From Streptomyces lydicus (GTDB lineage Bacteria; Actinomycetota; Actinomycetes; Streptomycetales; Streptomycetaceae), in assembly GCF_001729485.1 (NCBI RefSeq), contig NZ_CP017157.1, positions 4,030,001-4,094,000 of the forward strand: a stretch of DNA of 64,000 bases. Direction: 5' to 3'. Positions 24,919 to 33,805 of the stretch are shown piece by piece. Each line of letters begins with the position of its first letter. The stretch's first letter is position 1. The notes below the pieces were generated by a model, which was given only the letters and a program-made list of their open reading frames with translations, had not been told where the DNA came from and made no database searches. The translations under genes were made by a program, and so were the position numbers.

Positions 24919-25752
24919 TTAGCGCAGTCCGGCGAAGAGATCGTTCTCGGGTACGGTCGCGCCGGTGACGTCCTTGACGCGTACGAAGGTCTCCATGCTC
25001 ATCAACTCGCCGAACCTCTCCTTGCCCATCTTGAGAAAGAAGATGTTCTCGCCCTGACTGGCGTGCGCGGCCAGGGCATCGAACTTCTGACCGCTGAATG
25101 CGGTGGTGTCCACCCACGTGGTGATCTCATCATCGGGGAGGCCGATCGCGGCTAGCGCGGCGGCCTCGGCAGGATCCGGCTCCGGCATGTCCTCATGGAA
25201 CTCGCGCATGGTCTCCCCGAACCGCTGCATCATCGAGCGGGGCATCGTCGTCCAGTACACCTTCGGTGTCAGCGCGGTCATCTCCAGCGCCGCCATCGTG
25301 ATGCGGTGGGCCTGGATGTGGTCGGGGTGGCCGTAGAAGCCGTTTTCGTCGTAGGTGACGACCACATCGGGTCGGTAGTGCCGCATGAGTTCCGCAAGTC
25401 GGGCAGCGCCTTCCTCCACGGGGGTCTGCCAGAAGGATCCGGGGGCGTCGTTGCTCGGCCAGCCGATCATCCCGGAGTCGGCATAGTCCAGCATCTCCAG
25501 ATCGCTGACTTTCAGGACGTCACAGGCCGCCTCGAGTTCTTGACGGCGCATCAAGGCGACGGCCGCCGGATCGTGCCCGGGATCGCCCGGCTTGACACCC
25601 CCCGGTCCGTCACCGCAACCGCCGTCGGTACACGTCACGAGAACCGTGCGGATGCCCTCCGCCGCGTACCGCGCGAGAACCCCTCCGGTTCCGGTGGCCT
25701 CGTCGTCGGGGTGGGCGTGTACTGCCATGAGCGTCAAGGGCCGGTCAGTCAT
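24919..25752 (-). CDS. PIG-L family deacetylase (mycothiol-conjugate-amidase-like)
   Basis: 277 residues. The zinc site motif AHPDDE is at residues 12-17 (MAVHAHPDDEATGTGG), and the third ligand is in YGHPDHIQAH near residue 143. Length and the segment EVDM-like region match Mca/MshB-type enzymes of actinobacteria, which remove an acyl group from N-acetylglucosaminyl-inositol or cleave mycothiol conjugates. The housekeeping mca and mshB genes lie elsewhere in streptomycetes, so this may be a paralogue for resistance or secondary metabolism. It stands alone. Confidence 0.88.
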   Translation of the reverse strand: MTDRPLTLMAVHAHPDDEATGTGGVLARYAAEGIRTVLVTCTDGGCGDGPGGVKPGDPGHDPAAVALMRRQELEAACDVLKVSDLEMLDYADSGMIGWPSNDAPGSFWQTPVEEGAARLAELMRHYRPDVVVTYDENGFYGHPDHIQAHRITMAALEMTALTPKVYWTTMPRSMMQRFGETMREFHEDMPEPDPAEAAALAAIGLPDDEITTWVDTTAFSGQKFDALAAHASQGENIFFLKMGKERFGELMSMETFVRVKDVTGATVPENDLFAGLR

Positions 25753-26545
25753 GAAACATTCCTCCTGCAGAAATACGTCTTGGTCCGAGCGCGCGGCGGG
25801 CGTACCGCGATCTGGGGCCCGGACCCTGGTGGGGCGGACGACCTCTTGGTCTCCGTGCTCCCGCCCGTGCGGCGCCGGTTCCTCGGTCGATGCAACTGTG
25901 CCGACCGGCCCGGTTGTTCCCGGCGCGGCCGTGGCCTTCCAGGCGCCGGCGTTTCAACGCGCACGAGGTACAGGTGTGACCTGCCGCCCTGTGGCACTGC
26001 GTCTGGCGTGTGGTGGGTTGCTGGCCAGCGCGGTCGCCAGGTCGTTTGAGACTGACTGTGGCCAGCGTTCTCAAACGACCTGGCTTTCGTGGAAGTCTCG
26101 TTCGCGATGGAAGACTGGATGGAGCGCCGCCAAAATCGCCAACGGTATCCGCTGGAGATCGCCGTTCTCCAGGGTGTTGCGAGGTGAAAGGCCCCGAACC
26201 CGCCCTCGCCGCCTCGGATCTGCACGTGGCGATGTGCTGTGCCATGTGCACCTTTACCTGTGCGCGGTGCTGAGCTGCACCGTTGATGGGGAGTCAAACT
26301 TCCGCATTGCTCATCCCGCGTCAGGAGTGGGCTGGAAAGCCGCCAGCCCTCGGTGGGTGCACGTTCTCCGAAGCTGCTACCTGCTCCACATCGTCCCAGC
26401 CGGCTGGACTGCTCAGTCCAGCAGATCGATTTCCCAATTCGTACGCTGGATACGCACATCGACCTCGCAGATCTCCAGGGTGAATGCATCCGCCTCCCGC
26501 GCAGTTCGGCGACCGGAAGCGCGGAAAGCACCATCACCCCGGGGG
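25753..26545. other. Long stretch without an intact gene
   Basis: No intact gene. A perfect inverted repeat (26037-26083) is listed separately. On the minus strand near 26430-26490 a short frame ends EVDVRIQRTNWEIDLLD, coding-like but unrecognised. Confidence 0.4.
26037..26083. repeat. 15-base perfect inverted repeat
   Basis: CCAGGTCGTTTGAGA (26037-26051) and TCTCAAACGACCTGG (26069-26083) with a 17-base loop, followed by CTTTCGTGG. Could be a terminator or the relic of an element end; no neighbouring gene decides. Confidence 0.55.
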
Positions 26546-26830
26546 TTCGTGGACCGGCTCCCCCAGTCTGCTGCTGGGCGGACTGGGCCAGGGTTGCCAG
26601 CTCCCGATGCTGCTGCGGATCGTGCTCTTCGGCGGACCGGGCGGGGGTGGGCAGCGGGGTGATGGTGACTGCGCAGCAGTCCTCGCCGGCCGTGGGGGTG
26701 GCAACGCTCGGCACGCTCTTCCTGGCGGTGTCGCCCGGGCTGGGTGCGGGAAACGCGCTGGTGGTGACGCTGCTGGTGCAGCTTGGGGTGGTGGCGGTGA
26801 CGCGACTGCTGAATCCGCGGCTGCCCCGGG
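26546..26830 (+). pseudogene. MFS transporter C-terminal fragment, frameshifted
   Basis: One frame reads SPSLLLGGLGQGCQLPMLLR, the next GVGSGVMVTAQQSSPAVGVA and TLGTLFLAVSPGLGAGNALV, then VQLGVVAVTRLLNPRLPRVV. This is the last third of a DHA2-type transporter. The break between IVL and AGVGSG and loss of the N-terminal two thirds show decay. Confidence 0.65.
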
Positions 26831-26895
26831 TGGTCGGCCGAGAGCTGAGCGGGACCGGCCGCGCCCGGTGCGGCAGCAGCGCCCCGATACGGCAG

Positions 26896-26930
26896 CAGGG
26901 CCCGGACAGCGCGTCGCGGTCCGGGCCCTG
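26896..26930 (-). terminator. Terminator hairpin downstream of the DUF6243 gene
   Basis: CAGGGCCCGGAC (26896-26907) pairs with GTCCGGGCCCTG (26919-26930) over an 11-base loop, 34 bases past the stop of the leftward DUF6243 gene. Confidence 0.6.
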
Positions 26931-26963
26931 CCCCGTGCAGTGCCGCCCTGCGGCGGCGGTGCC

Positions 26964-27173
26964 TCAGCTCTGTGCAGCGTCGTCGCCCGTCGGCCCGGTG
27001 CCCTCAGCTGCGCCTGTCTTCTCGCGCATCTTGCGCACCAGCTCCGCCCTCTGGTCGGCGGCACCCTGGCGGTCGAGGTTGCGGTGCGGACCGTTGTTCT
27101 GCCGTTCGGTGCGGGACAGCTTCTTGCGCTGGCCGCCGCCCATGCCCACGGGGTTGTTGATGTTTTTGCTCAT
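26964..27173 (-). CDS. DUF6243 family small basic protein
   Basis: 69 residues, hydrophilic and basic (MSKNINNPVGMGGGQRKKLS, RTERQNNGPHRNLDRQGAAD). Matches the small streptomycete DUF6243 family of unknown function; no membrane segment or known fold. GGGAGAA lies four bases ahead of the ATG at 27173, and a hairpin terminator follows. It appears intact amid debris. Confidence 0.8.
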   Translation of the reverse strand: MSKNINNPVGMGGGQRKKLSRTERQNNGPHRNLDRQGAADQRAELVRKMREKTGAAEGTGPTGDDAAQS

Positions 27174-27385
27174 GGGTTCTCCCGGATTGATGTGAAGTGG
27201 TCTACGGATTCATCGGTGGGGGACGGGCACGGTGACGTAGAAGGACGTCCGCAGGGGCCCGTCACGCTCTCACTCGTGAATCGGCGTCTGGAAGAACATG
27301 ACAAAGACATTACCCGGTTCCGTCGGCCCCGCACACCAGGTTTTCGCCGCCCCTGGCGGCGCTCCTCGCGTCCGCAGCCGGCGCC

Positions 27386-27552
27386 CGGATCGGATACGCC
27401 CAGGTATCCACCCAGGGGCCAGCTGCTCGATCGGCGGATCGCTGCCCTGGAGGCCGCCGGATGTGCGCGGATCTTCGCCGACAAGAAGTCCAGCAAGAAC
27501 GCGGAGCGCGAGGAGCCGTGGGCCGCGCTGGACCACCTGCGCCCCGGGACAC
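27386..27552 (+). pseudogene. Resolvase/invertase N-terminal fragment
   Basis: RIGYAQVSTQG (with the catalytic-Ser segment YAxVST) is followed after a frameshift by QLLDRRIAALEAAGCARIFA, DKKSSKNAEREEPWAALDHL and RPGTP. This is the first 60 residues of a serine resolvase; the rest is lost. Confidence 0.75.
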
Positions 27553-27574
27553 CCGTGCGCCGACCGGAGCCGGT

Positions 27575-27800
27575 TCCAGATCACCCCGCACATCGCCCGG
27601 CACGGCCCCGGGCACGGCTCCGGTCGGGGCGTGTACCGCTGGATCGCGGAAGGAGCGACTGCGTTGCTGCACTGGTTCCGCCGCCTGCGTACCCGCTGGG
27701 AGATCCGCGACGACATCCACCACGCGGTTCGTCACCATCGGCTGCGCCGTCCCATCTGCTGGCGACGACTGCGCACCGTACTTTGTCGAGAGCGAGGGCG
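27575..27800 (+). pseudogene. IS5-like transposase C-terminal fragment
   Basis: Reads PGHGSGRGVYRWIAEGATAL, LHWFRRLRTRWEIRDDIHHA and RRPICWRRLRT. It corresponds to the end of IS5-type transposases around the last catalytic Glu (normally RWVVERT); here VVERT is changed to IAEGAT. Inactive. Confidence 0.7.
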
Positions 27801-27870
27801 GGCGATCAGCCCAGGGGATGGCCTGCTCGGTGCGTCAGAGCGCATCCGTAGCAGTCGGGCCCGCCCAGCC

Positions 27871-28623
27871 TCACATCCGGGATCTCAGTACGTCGACCTC
27901 ACAGCCCGGTGCGAACGGGTCGAAGCCGTGCTCGATCAGCCAGCGAACTGCCAGCAGGCTTCGCAACGACCACCACGCGTGGATCACGTCGAGGTCGAGG
28001 TCGATGTCGGTGCCGTAGCCGGCGACGACGTCGTCGAGGTGCTCCTCGTGTCCGAGCGTGAAGGTGGCGAGGTCGTACAGGGCATCACCCTGGCCCGCCT
28101 CGGACCAGTCGATGATGCCCGTGACCTCGTCGCCGTCGAGGAAGACGTGCGCGATCTGCAGGTCGCCGTGCGTGAACGCCGGTGTCCATGGCCGGAGTGC
28201 GGCCTCGGCGACCTGGCGGTTGTGGGTGACCAGGTCAGCCGGTAGGAGGCCGTTCGTCACGAGCAACTCGCACTCGTCGTCGAGTTCCGCCGCCAGCGCG
28301 ACGATGCTCCGGCCGGCCCGGCCGGGCCGGGGCGGCAGCGGCGCGTCGTGCAGCTTCCGGATGGCGGCGCCCGCCGCGGCCCACGCCGCCGACGACCCGG
28401 TCGACGGCCCGCCGAGGCGCCCAAGCGTCGTCCCCGGGAGTGCGGCGACCGCGAGCACGGGCGGCTTGCGCCACAGGACCTCCGGGGTCGGGACCGGCGC
28501 GAGGGACATTGCCTCGACCTCGACGTCGAGGCGCGCCTGATCGGCGTCCACCTTCAAGAACACGTCACCGACGCGCAGGGTCGCGCGCTCGGAATGGGCG
28601 ACAACGACTGTGACCTCATCCAT
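27871..28623 (-). CDS. Aminoglycoside phosphotransferase (APH)-family kinase
   Basis: 250 residues from the ATG at 28623. The kinase-like catalytic loop is FTHGDLQIAHVFLDGDEVTG (HGD-xxxx-H/N; the usual Asn is His here), and the metal motif IDWSEAGQGDALYDLATFTL follows. The N-terminus is short and lacks a full glycine loop. Family members phosphorylate aminoglycosides, macrolides or small alcohols; the substrate cannot be told. The HGDxxxxN to HGDxxxxH change should be noted when testing activity. Confidence 0.85.
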   Translation of the reverse strand: MDEVTVVVAHSERATLRVGDVFLKVDADQARLDVEVEAMSLAPVPTPEVLWRKPPVLAVAALPGTTLGRLGGPSTGSSAAWAAAGAAIRKLHDAPLPPRPGRAGRSIVALAAELDDECELLVTNGLLPADLVTHNRQVAEAALRPWTPAFTHGDLQIAHVFLDGDEVTGIIDWSEAGQGDALYDLATFTLGHEEHLDDVVAGYGTDIDLDLDVIHAWWSLRSLLAVRWLIEHGFDPFAPGCEVDVLRSRM

Positions 28624-29280
28624 GGGCGACCAGTATCCCGGGGATGAACGCCGATGTCGCAAGGTTTGTCGCGTGCGATTGCGCGACTGACTGCGTCCCG
28701 ATACCTGGCGGTCTCGTGCGCTACAGCGACCTCTGACCAGGTCAAGTCCGCCACTTTTGTGAGGAGTTCTTGGCTGACCGCATCGGTGACGATCGGTCAG
28801 TCATGATCGAGCCCGCCCGGTCCGAACAGGGCTGGGCCGTCCGCACGGCGGGGGAGGAGCGTTGGGGCCCCCACCGACTGCGACGACTCACCCTCATGTC
28901 CAGACCGAGGGGGAACGCTGGGCAGCTGTGGAAGGCCGTGAGTCGAGTGAACGAAACGCCGTGATGATGCGGCAACGGTCCAAGGCACCAAGGGCTTGGG
29001 GCGTGTCCGACGGGATAGGTGCGATGCCGATGTGGTTCAAGTTTCGTGGGATCAGGCGACGCCGATCCCAGACACTCCGGCGGGCCCTGCATGAGGTGGG
29101 GCAGGCCCTGCATCGGGTCTTCATCGCACACGGTGAAGACCCGGAGTTCCCGGCGGGTGAGCGCGCGGACGTCGGGAGCGGAATGAACCGTTTCTTGACC
29201 TTCCATCCCCTATTCGCCTGTTCGCTCGCCTGTCAGGGTTCTCGTGCGTACCACTGAGGTACGGGGAGAGGGGACTCTCG
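28624..29280. other. Upstream region of the lectin gene
   Basis: No gene found. Just before the lectin gene lie TTGACC (about 29193) and a small hairpin CGTACC-ACTGA-GGTACG (29247-29263), then the ribosome site GAGAGGGGA. Confidence 0.45.
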
Positions 29281-29883
29281 GTGAAGTTAAAGGTGAGATC
29301 GGCACTGATGGCCGGCCTGCTGGCGGCTGCGGCAGTGGCGGGAACGACGGGTACCGCCCAAGCGAACACCTACCAGTACAACGTGATGCTCCAGGACTAC
29401 GCCACCGGCTACTGCCTGGACTCCAACGGCGGCGATGTCTACATCAATCCGTGCCAGCCTGGTAATCCGTGGCAGCGGTGGGACGTCGTGTCCTACGACA
29501 GCAACGTCGGTGGCTACTATGACCGGGTGCAGATCGTCCATCGCAAGGAGGGCAACTGCCTGCGAGTGCAGTGGTCGCATTCCGCCTCGTCTCCCAGTGG
29601 CTGGTTCGCAACCCGCGCGGCCGGGTGCGATTCGAGCGACTACCACGACCAGTGGAACATGACCTGGGTCGGTAACAGCTCCGGCAACCCTCGCAACAGT
29701 TGGCAGTTCGCCAACTACCAGGCAGACTACAACCTCAACGAGGTGCTCTGCCTCGATCGCGGGCAGGACGGACACTGGAATCAGCTGCTGTGGGACCAAG
29801 GCCACCCGCAGGGCGCCCCGGTCGCCAAGACCACCTGCTACAACCACACCAACCGGTACCAGATGTGGAACATGGTCCATTAG
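29281..29883 (+). CDS. Secreted ricin-type beta-trefoil (RICIN) lectin-like protein
   Basis: 200 residues from the GTG at 29281. Residues 1-29 are a Sec signal peptide (VKLKVRSALMAGLLAAAAVA, cleavage near AQA-NT). The rest has beta-trefoil traits: YATGYCLDSNGGDVYINPCQ, NPWQRWDVVSYDS, NCLRVQWSH, LCLDRGQDGHWNQLLWDQGH and NRYQMWNMVH, with the recurrent Q-x-W turns. It probably binds carbohydrate outside the cell. No catalytic domain is attached. It stands alone. Confidence 0.85.
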   Translation: MKLKVRSALMAGLLAAAAVAGTTGTAQANTYQYNVMLQDYATGYCLDSNGGDVYINPCQPGNPWQRWDVVSYDSNVGGYYDRVQIVHRKEGNCLRVQWSHSASSPSGWFATRAAGCDSSDYHDQWNMTWVGNSSGNPRNSWQFANYQADYNLNEVLCLDRGQDGHWNQLLWDQGHPQGAPVAKTTCYNHTNRYQMWNMVH

Positions 29884-30094
29884 GCCACGTCAAGACCCAC
29901 CTCGGTGTCCGGCCGGCAGAAATCGCAGGGTGCGATGTTCGGGTCGGCGGGCGCGGCTTGCGCTTCGTCGGCCCGGGAGCCGGTGCGAACAGCACCCCGT
30001 CGCCCTGCCCATCGCAGCGCCCGTCAACCCGACGACGGCCTCCAGCGCGAGCGCAGCGGAGGCCGTCGTCGTTCTCAGCGGTATCCCCGGACGG

Positions 30095-30357
30095 CTGAGC
30101 TGTTCACCGAACTCTCCGACGCCAGTCCCGAGTTCCGCGAGCCCTGGGCCGAGCACCGCCTCAAGGACAAGACCCACGGCCGCTATGTGTACCGGCACCC
30201 GGTCGTCGGCGAACTGGACCTGGGCTTCGAGACGCTACGCCTCCCCGACGATCCGGACCAGGCCCTTATCGCCCACACCGTGGAGGAAGACTCCCCCTCC
30301 CACACCGCCCTGCGCCTCCTGGCGGGCTGGGCCCACGAAACCCTGCCCACGGGCTGA
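30095..30357 (+). pseudogene. C-terminal fragment of a MmyB-type XRE regulator
   Basis: Reads LFTELSDASPEFREPWAEHR, KTHGRYVYRHPVVGELDLGF and EEDSPSHTALRLLAGWAHET, the ligand-binding domain end of MmyB-like regulators that control neighbouring oxidoreductases. The HTH half is missing. It lies immediately before the tRNA-Gly 3' segment. Confidence 0.65.
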
Positions 30358-30445
30358 CCGGGGCCGTGCCGCGGATCCGACGCCGGACGCCTGCACCGGC
30401 CCGGACAACGCACAAGGCCCAGGTCCCCGACCGGGGCCTCAACTC

Positions 30446-30489
30446 TGGAGCGCGCGACGGGAATCGAACCCGCGCTCCGAGCTTGGGAA
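30446..30489 (-). pseudogene. 3' segment of tRNA-Gly(CCC), likely att site
   Basis: On the minus strand the sequence begins in the anticodon loop (TTCCCAA, anticodon CCC), goes on with the right anticodon stem, variable loop, a T-arm (GCGGG, loop TTCGATT, CCCGT), acceptor strand CGCGCGC and encoded TCCA. Upstream of the anticodon loop no D-arm or 5' acceptor strand pairs with it. A tRNA cut exactly at the anticodon loop is what integrases leave behind. Confidence 0.7.
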
Positions 30490-30723
30490 TCAGGGGGCTT
30501 GCCGGACTCGCTCGGGGTGCCGAGAGCCGGTCGCGCCTGATCTCCGGCATCACCGTCGATAGCCTCAAATAGAGGTGATTAACAGGAAGTTCGGTTCTAT
30601 GCGGGCCGCAAGCGTAAACTCCCCACCATTTTTCCTGCGGCCCCCTTCGCAGTGCTGTCGCGAACACGCCAAGATCTCCTCCGCGTCGGGCCGCCCCCAT
30701 AGCCGGCGCAGGGAGGAGAGGGC

Positions 30724-33429
30724 ATGCTGCCCCAATGGCATCGTCGGCGGTTCATCACCTGCACCGTCGTAGCCGCCGCATTTGGGCTGGTCAGTAGCCA
30801 GTCGTTCGCGGCATCAGGTGACTCCGGACCCCGGCCCTGGAACGCACGCCACCAGGCCGATATCGGCCGCCAGCACATCAAGGCGGTGCACCACCACGGC
30901 GGACGATCCGCCGTCGCCGCCCCCGGAAGCGGGGACGACGGCTCCGACGAGGCGGAGAACTCGGCCGAAGCCACTGCCCAGTTCACGGAGGCGCGCACGG
31001 CTCCCGGCGTGGTCGCGCCCGGTGCCTACGGGGCGGCCTGGCAGCAGCTCCAGTCCATGCGGCACACGCACGGCGACTGGGACCACGTCACCAAGGAGGC
31101 GTACAACGCCGACGACCCGCGCTACCGCGATGTGAACTCCAACTCCAGCGGCGGTGCCGGGAAGGTGACCGGCCGGATCACCGGGATCGCCGCCGACGAC
31201 CAGGGCTATGTGTACGCGGGCGGTGCCAACGGCGGCGTCTTCCGGTCGAAGACCGGCGGTGGGCACTGGGAACCGATCGCCGACAAGCTGCCGTCCCTGT
31301 CGACGGGCACCCTCGCCCTGGACGGCAAGAAGCGGCTCTGGTACGCCACCGGCGAGTCGAACACCGGGGCAACGTCCTTCGTGGGCACGGGCGTCTACGT
31401 CCTGGGCGACCCGCGGCACGGGCAGTTCCGGCCCGGCGGCCGGGTGGGCGGCGCCGAGCTGGAGAGCACCGTCATCCATGCGCTGCGGTTCGCGGGCGCC
31501 AAGGTCTGGGCGGCGACCAGCCGCGGCGTCTGGTCGCACCCCACCACCACCCTGTCCGGGCCGTGGAAGCTGGAGTTCGCCCCCAACCCGGACTATCTAC
31601 CGGGCGGTTCGAAAGCGGACGACCCGAGCGCGCCGTACAAGAACATCGCCAACGACATCGCCGTCGACCCGAAGGATCCGTCCAAGGTCCTGCTCGCCGT
31701 CGGCTGGCGCGGTGGCGATACCTACAACGGGCTGTACACCAAGCAGGACGATGGGAACTGGAAGCCGGTCAGCGGGCTCGGTGACCTGCCGACCGGCCAT
31801 GACGACGTGGGCAATATGACGTTCGGTGCCGCTGCCGATGGCTCGCGGCTGTACGCCATCGACCAGTCGCCGGCGCAGACCGCCGACAACCCGGACAGCG
31901 GCCTCAAGGGCGTGTACGTGTCGAAGAACGGCTCGCCGTTCGGACCGTGGACGCAGATCGCCGACTACACCAAGCTCAAGGCATCGGGATCCGCGCTCCA
32001 GAGTGCCGGCTACCAGCCAGGCATCCAGTCCTGGTACAACCAGTTCCTCCAGGTCGACCCGGCCAACGCCGACCATGTCTACCTCGGTCTGGAGGAAGTC
32101 TTCGAGACCAAGAACGACGGTACGAGCTGGTTCACGCCGGGCCCGTACTGGAACTTCCCCTTTCCCTGCTGGAGCATCGACCCGGCCAAACAGACCGGCG
32201 ACTGCTCGCAGACCACCCACTCCGACCAGCACGCGGTCGCGATCGGCAGCTACAAAGGCAAGACCTGGGCGTACGTCGGCAATGACGGCGGCATCTACCG
32301 TCGCCCGCTGAACGGCAGGGTTGACTCGGGCGGCCATGCCACGGACTGGCAGTCCCTGAACGACGGCACCCTCGACACCCTTCAGTACTACTCGGTGGGC
32401 GTCGGCAAGGACCTCACCCACGGTGGCGTCTCGGTGACCGGTGGCTTGCAGGACAACGGCCAGTCGATCCTGCGCGGCCGGGACAGGGTCATGGGTTCCA
32501 ACTTCGGCGGCGACGGCGCCGACACGATCACCGATCCCGCCAACGGCTGCAATATCGCGGCGGAGTACGTCTACCTCGACATGTGGGTCACCCAGAACTG
32601 CGGGGAGAACGACGGTTCGTGGGCCACGGACCCGTCCAAGGCCACCGAGTACGAGGTCGCGCCGCCGGACAAGGACCTGGGCGGTGCGGGTGCCCGCTTC
32701 ATCGCCCCGATCACCGCCGACGCCGAGGACAGCAACACCTGGGTGGCCGGTGGCCGGCATGTGTGGGTGCAGACCAAGGGCTTCGCGATCCGCTCCGGTG
32801 CGGAGTGGAAGAACGCGTACGACCTCGGTGACGGGCATGTGGCCACTGCCGTGGCGTCCTCGGGCGGCACGGTGTACGTCGGCTGGTGCGGACCCTGCAA
32901 CAACCAGGGCTTCACCCGGGGCATCGCGGTCGGCCCCGCTGGGGGTACCTCCCGGACGGAGTCTGGGGGAGGCACCGGCTGGCACCAGCTCAGCCTTCCG
33001 GCCGACGTCACCCTCCCCAACCGCTACATCTCCGGCTTCGAGGTCGACCCGGCCAACGCCCAGCACGTCTACGTGGCGGTCAACGGCTTCTCCCGCAAGT
33101 GGACCGAAGGCCCCGGCGCCGGCGTCGGCCACCTCTTCGAGTCGAAGAACGGCGGCGCCGACTGGACGGACATCTCCGCGAACCTGCCCGATGTTCCCGC
33201 CAATACCGTCAAGCTGCTCCCGAACGGCGGCCTCGCCCTCGGCACCGACCTGGCCACCTTCTACCGACCCGCCGGTGCCACCAAGTGGCAGGTACTGGGA
33301 CGCAACCTGCCCACCGCGGCTGTGCTGCAGCTGCGCCTCGGCCCGGACAGCAGGCTGTACGCCGCCACCCACGGGCGCGGCATATGGTCCTTCGACATAC
33401 GGCGCCTCAAGGCCACCCGTAACGACTGA
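30724..33429 (+). CDS. Large secreted BNR/sialidase-type beta-propeller protein
   Basis: 901 residues with an N-terminal signal (RRFITCTVVAAAFGLVSSQS, cleavage near SFA-AS). The chain carries many BNR/Asp-box-like repeats: GGVFRSKTGGGHWEPIADKL, GVYVSKNGSPFGPWTQI, VFETKNDGTSWFTPG, LFESKNGGADWTDISANLPD, and ends with YAATHGRGIWSFDIRRL. Such folds occur in sialidases, xyloglucanases and oligosaccharide-binding proteins. No glycosidase catalytic signature is recognised, so it may bind or cleave polysaccharide. Residues about 739-752 are encoded by an inserted GC-palindromic DNA element. A run of bases GGAGGAGAGG precedes the ATG. Confidence 0.85.
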   Translation: MLPQWHRRRFITCTVVAAAFGLVSSQSFAASGDSGPRPWNARHQADIGRQHIKAVHHHGGRSAVAAPGSGDDGSDEAENSAEATAQFTEARTAPGVVAPGAYGAAWQQLQSMRHTHGDWDHVTKEAYNADDPRYRDVNSNSSGGAGKVTGRITGIAADDQGYVYAGGANGGVFRSKTGGGHWEPIADKLPSLSTGTLALDGKKRLWYATGESNTGATSFVGTGVYVLGDPRHGQFRPGGRVGGAELESTVIHALRFAGAKVWAATSRGVWSHPTTTLSGPWKLEFAPNPDYLPGGSKADDPSAPYKNIANDIAVDPKDPSKVLLAVGWRGGDTYNGLYTKQDDGNWKPVSGLGDLPTGHDDVGNMTFGAAADGSRLYAIDQSPAQTADNPDSGLKGVYVSKNGSPFGPWTQIADYTKLKASGSALQSAGYQPGIQSWYNQFLQVDPANADHVYLGLEEVFETKNDGTSWFTPGPYWNFPFPCWSIDPAKQTGDCSQTTHSDQHAVAIGSYKGKTWAYVGNDGGIYRRPLNGRVDSGGHATDWQSLNDGTLDTLQYYSVGVGKDLTHGGVSVTGGLQDNGQSILRGRDRVMGSNFGGDGADTITDPANGCNIAAEYVYLDMWVTQNCGENDGSWATDPSKATEYEVAPPDKDLGGAGARFIAPITADAEDSNTWVAGGRHVWVQTKGFAIRSGAEWKNAYDLGDGHVATAVASSGGTVYVGWCGPCNNQGFTRGIAVGPAGGTSRTESGGGTGWHQLSLPADVTLPNRYISGFEVDPANAQHVYVAVNGFSRKWTEGPGAGVGHLFESKNGGADWTDISANLPDVPANTVKLLPNGGLALGTDLATFYRPAGATKWQVLGRNLPTAAVLQLRLGPDSRLYAATHGRGIWSFDIRRLKATRND
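32938..32971. repeat. Interspersed palindromic element read in frame inside the BNR gene
   Basis: GCTGGGGGTACCTCCC followed by GGACGGAGTCTGGGGGAG. This motif recurs, as I recall, in intergenic regions of many Streptomyces genomes. Here it adds about 12 Gly/Ser/Thr-rich residues (AGGTSRTESGGG) between two propeller repeats without breaking the frame. Confidence 0.55.
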
Positions 33430-33527
33430 CCGCGACGGATCCCGGTCACACGGCGGCCGGTGCGCACCCCACCTGCGGGAGGCGCACCGGTCGTCCCGCG
33501 CCCGGCTCACCAAGGCCGCTCAGTCCA

Positions 33528-33645
33528 ACCATCGCCCGCTACGGCCGCGTCGATCGTTTCTGCATCGACGAACTCGCCTCCATGGAACTCGACCGCCACG
33601 GCGCCAACTCCTCTTCCAGGTCCTGACCGAGCATGAGCCGAAGGG
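33528..33645 (+). pseudogene. istB: IS21-family helper ATPase (IstB) fragment
   Basis: TIARYGRVDRFCIDELASME then, after a one-base shift, LLFQVLTEHEPK. It matches the Walker-B region (LLCIDELGYME) of IstB. Everything else of the IS is missing here. Confidence 0.7.
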
Positions 33646-33805
33646 CCCGCCAAGACCGGCTGACCTCGCTCGGCGGACTCCGGCCGACTGGCCGGAGTTG
33701 GGTGGGGTGGGGAGCGGCAGGGGAATGCTCCAGCTGCCGGAGGGGTCTGCCAAGACCTGCCGACGAGAGCGTGGAACGCCCCCGGCGACCGGGGCAACGG
33801 CGGGT

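Noticed and set aside
26037..26083. Inverted repeat considered as a transposon terminal repeat
   Set aside because: The arms are only 17 bases apart and enclose no gene, so a hairpin is the simpler reading.
26430..26490. Short minus-strand frame ending TLEICEVDVRIQRTNWEIDL that resembled an FxLD-type lanthipeptide leader
   Set aside because: It ends without a Ser/Thr/Cys core, has no start with ribosome site and no lanthipeptide synthetase nearby.
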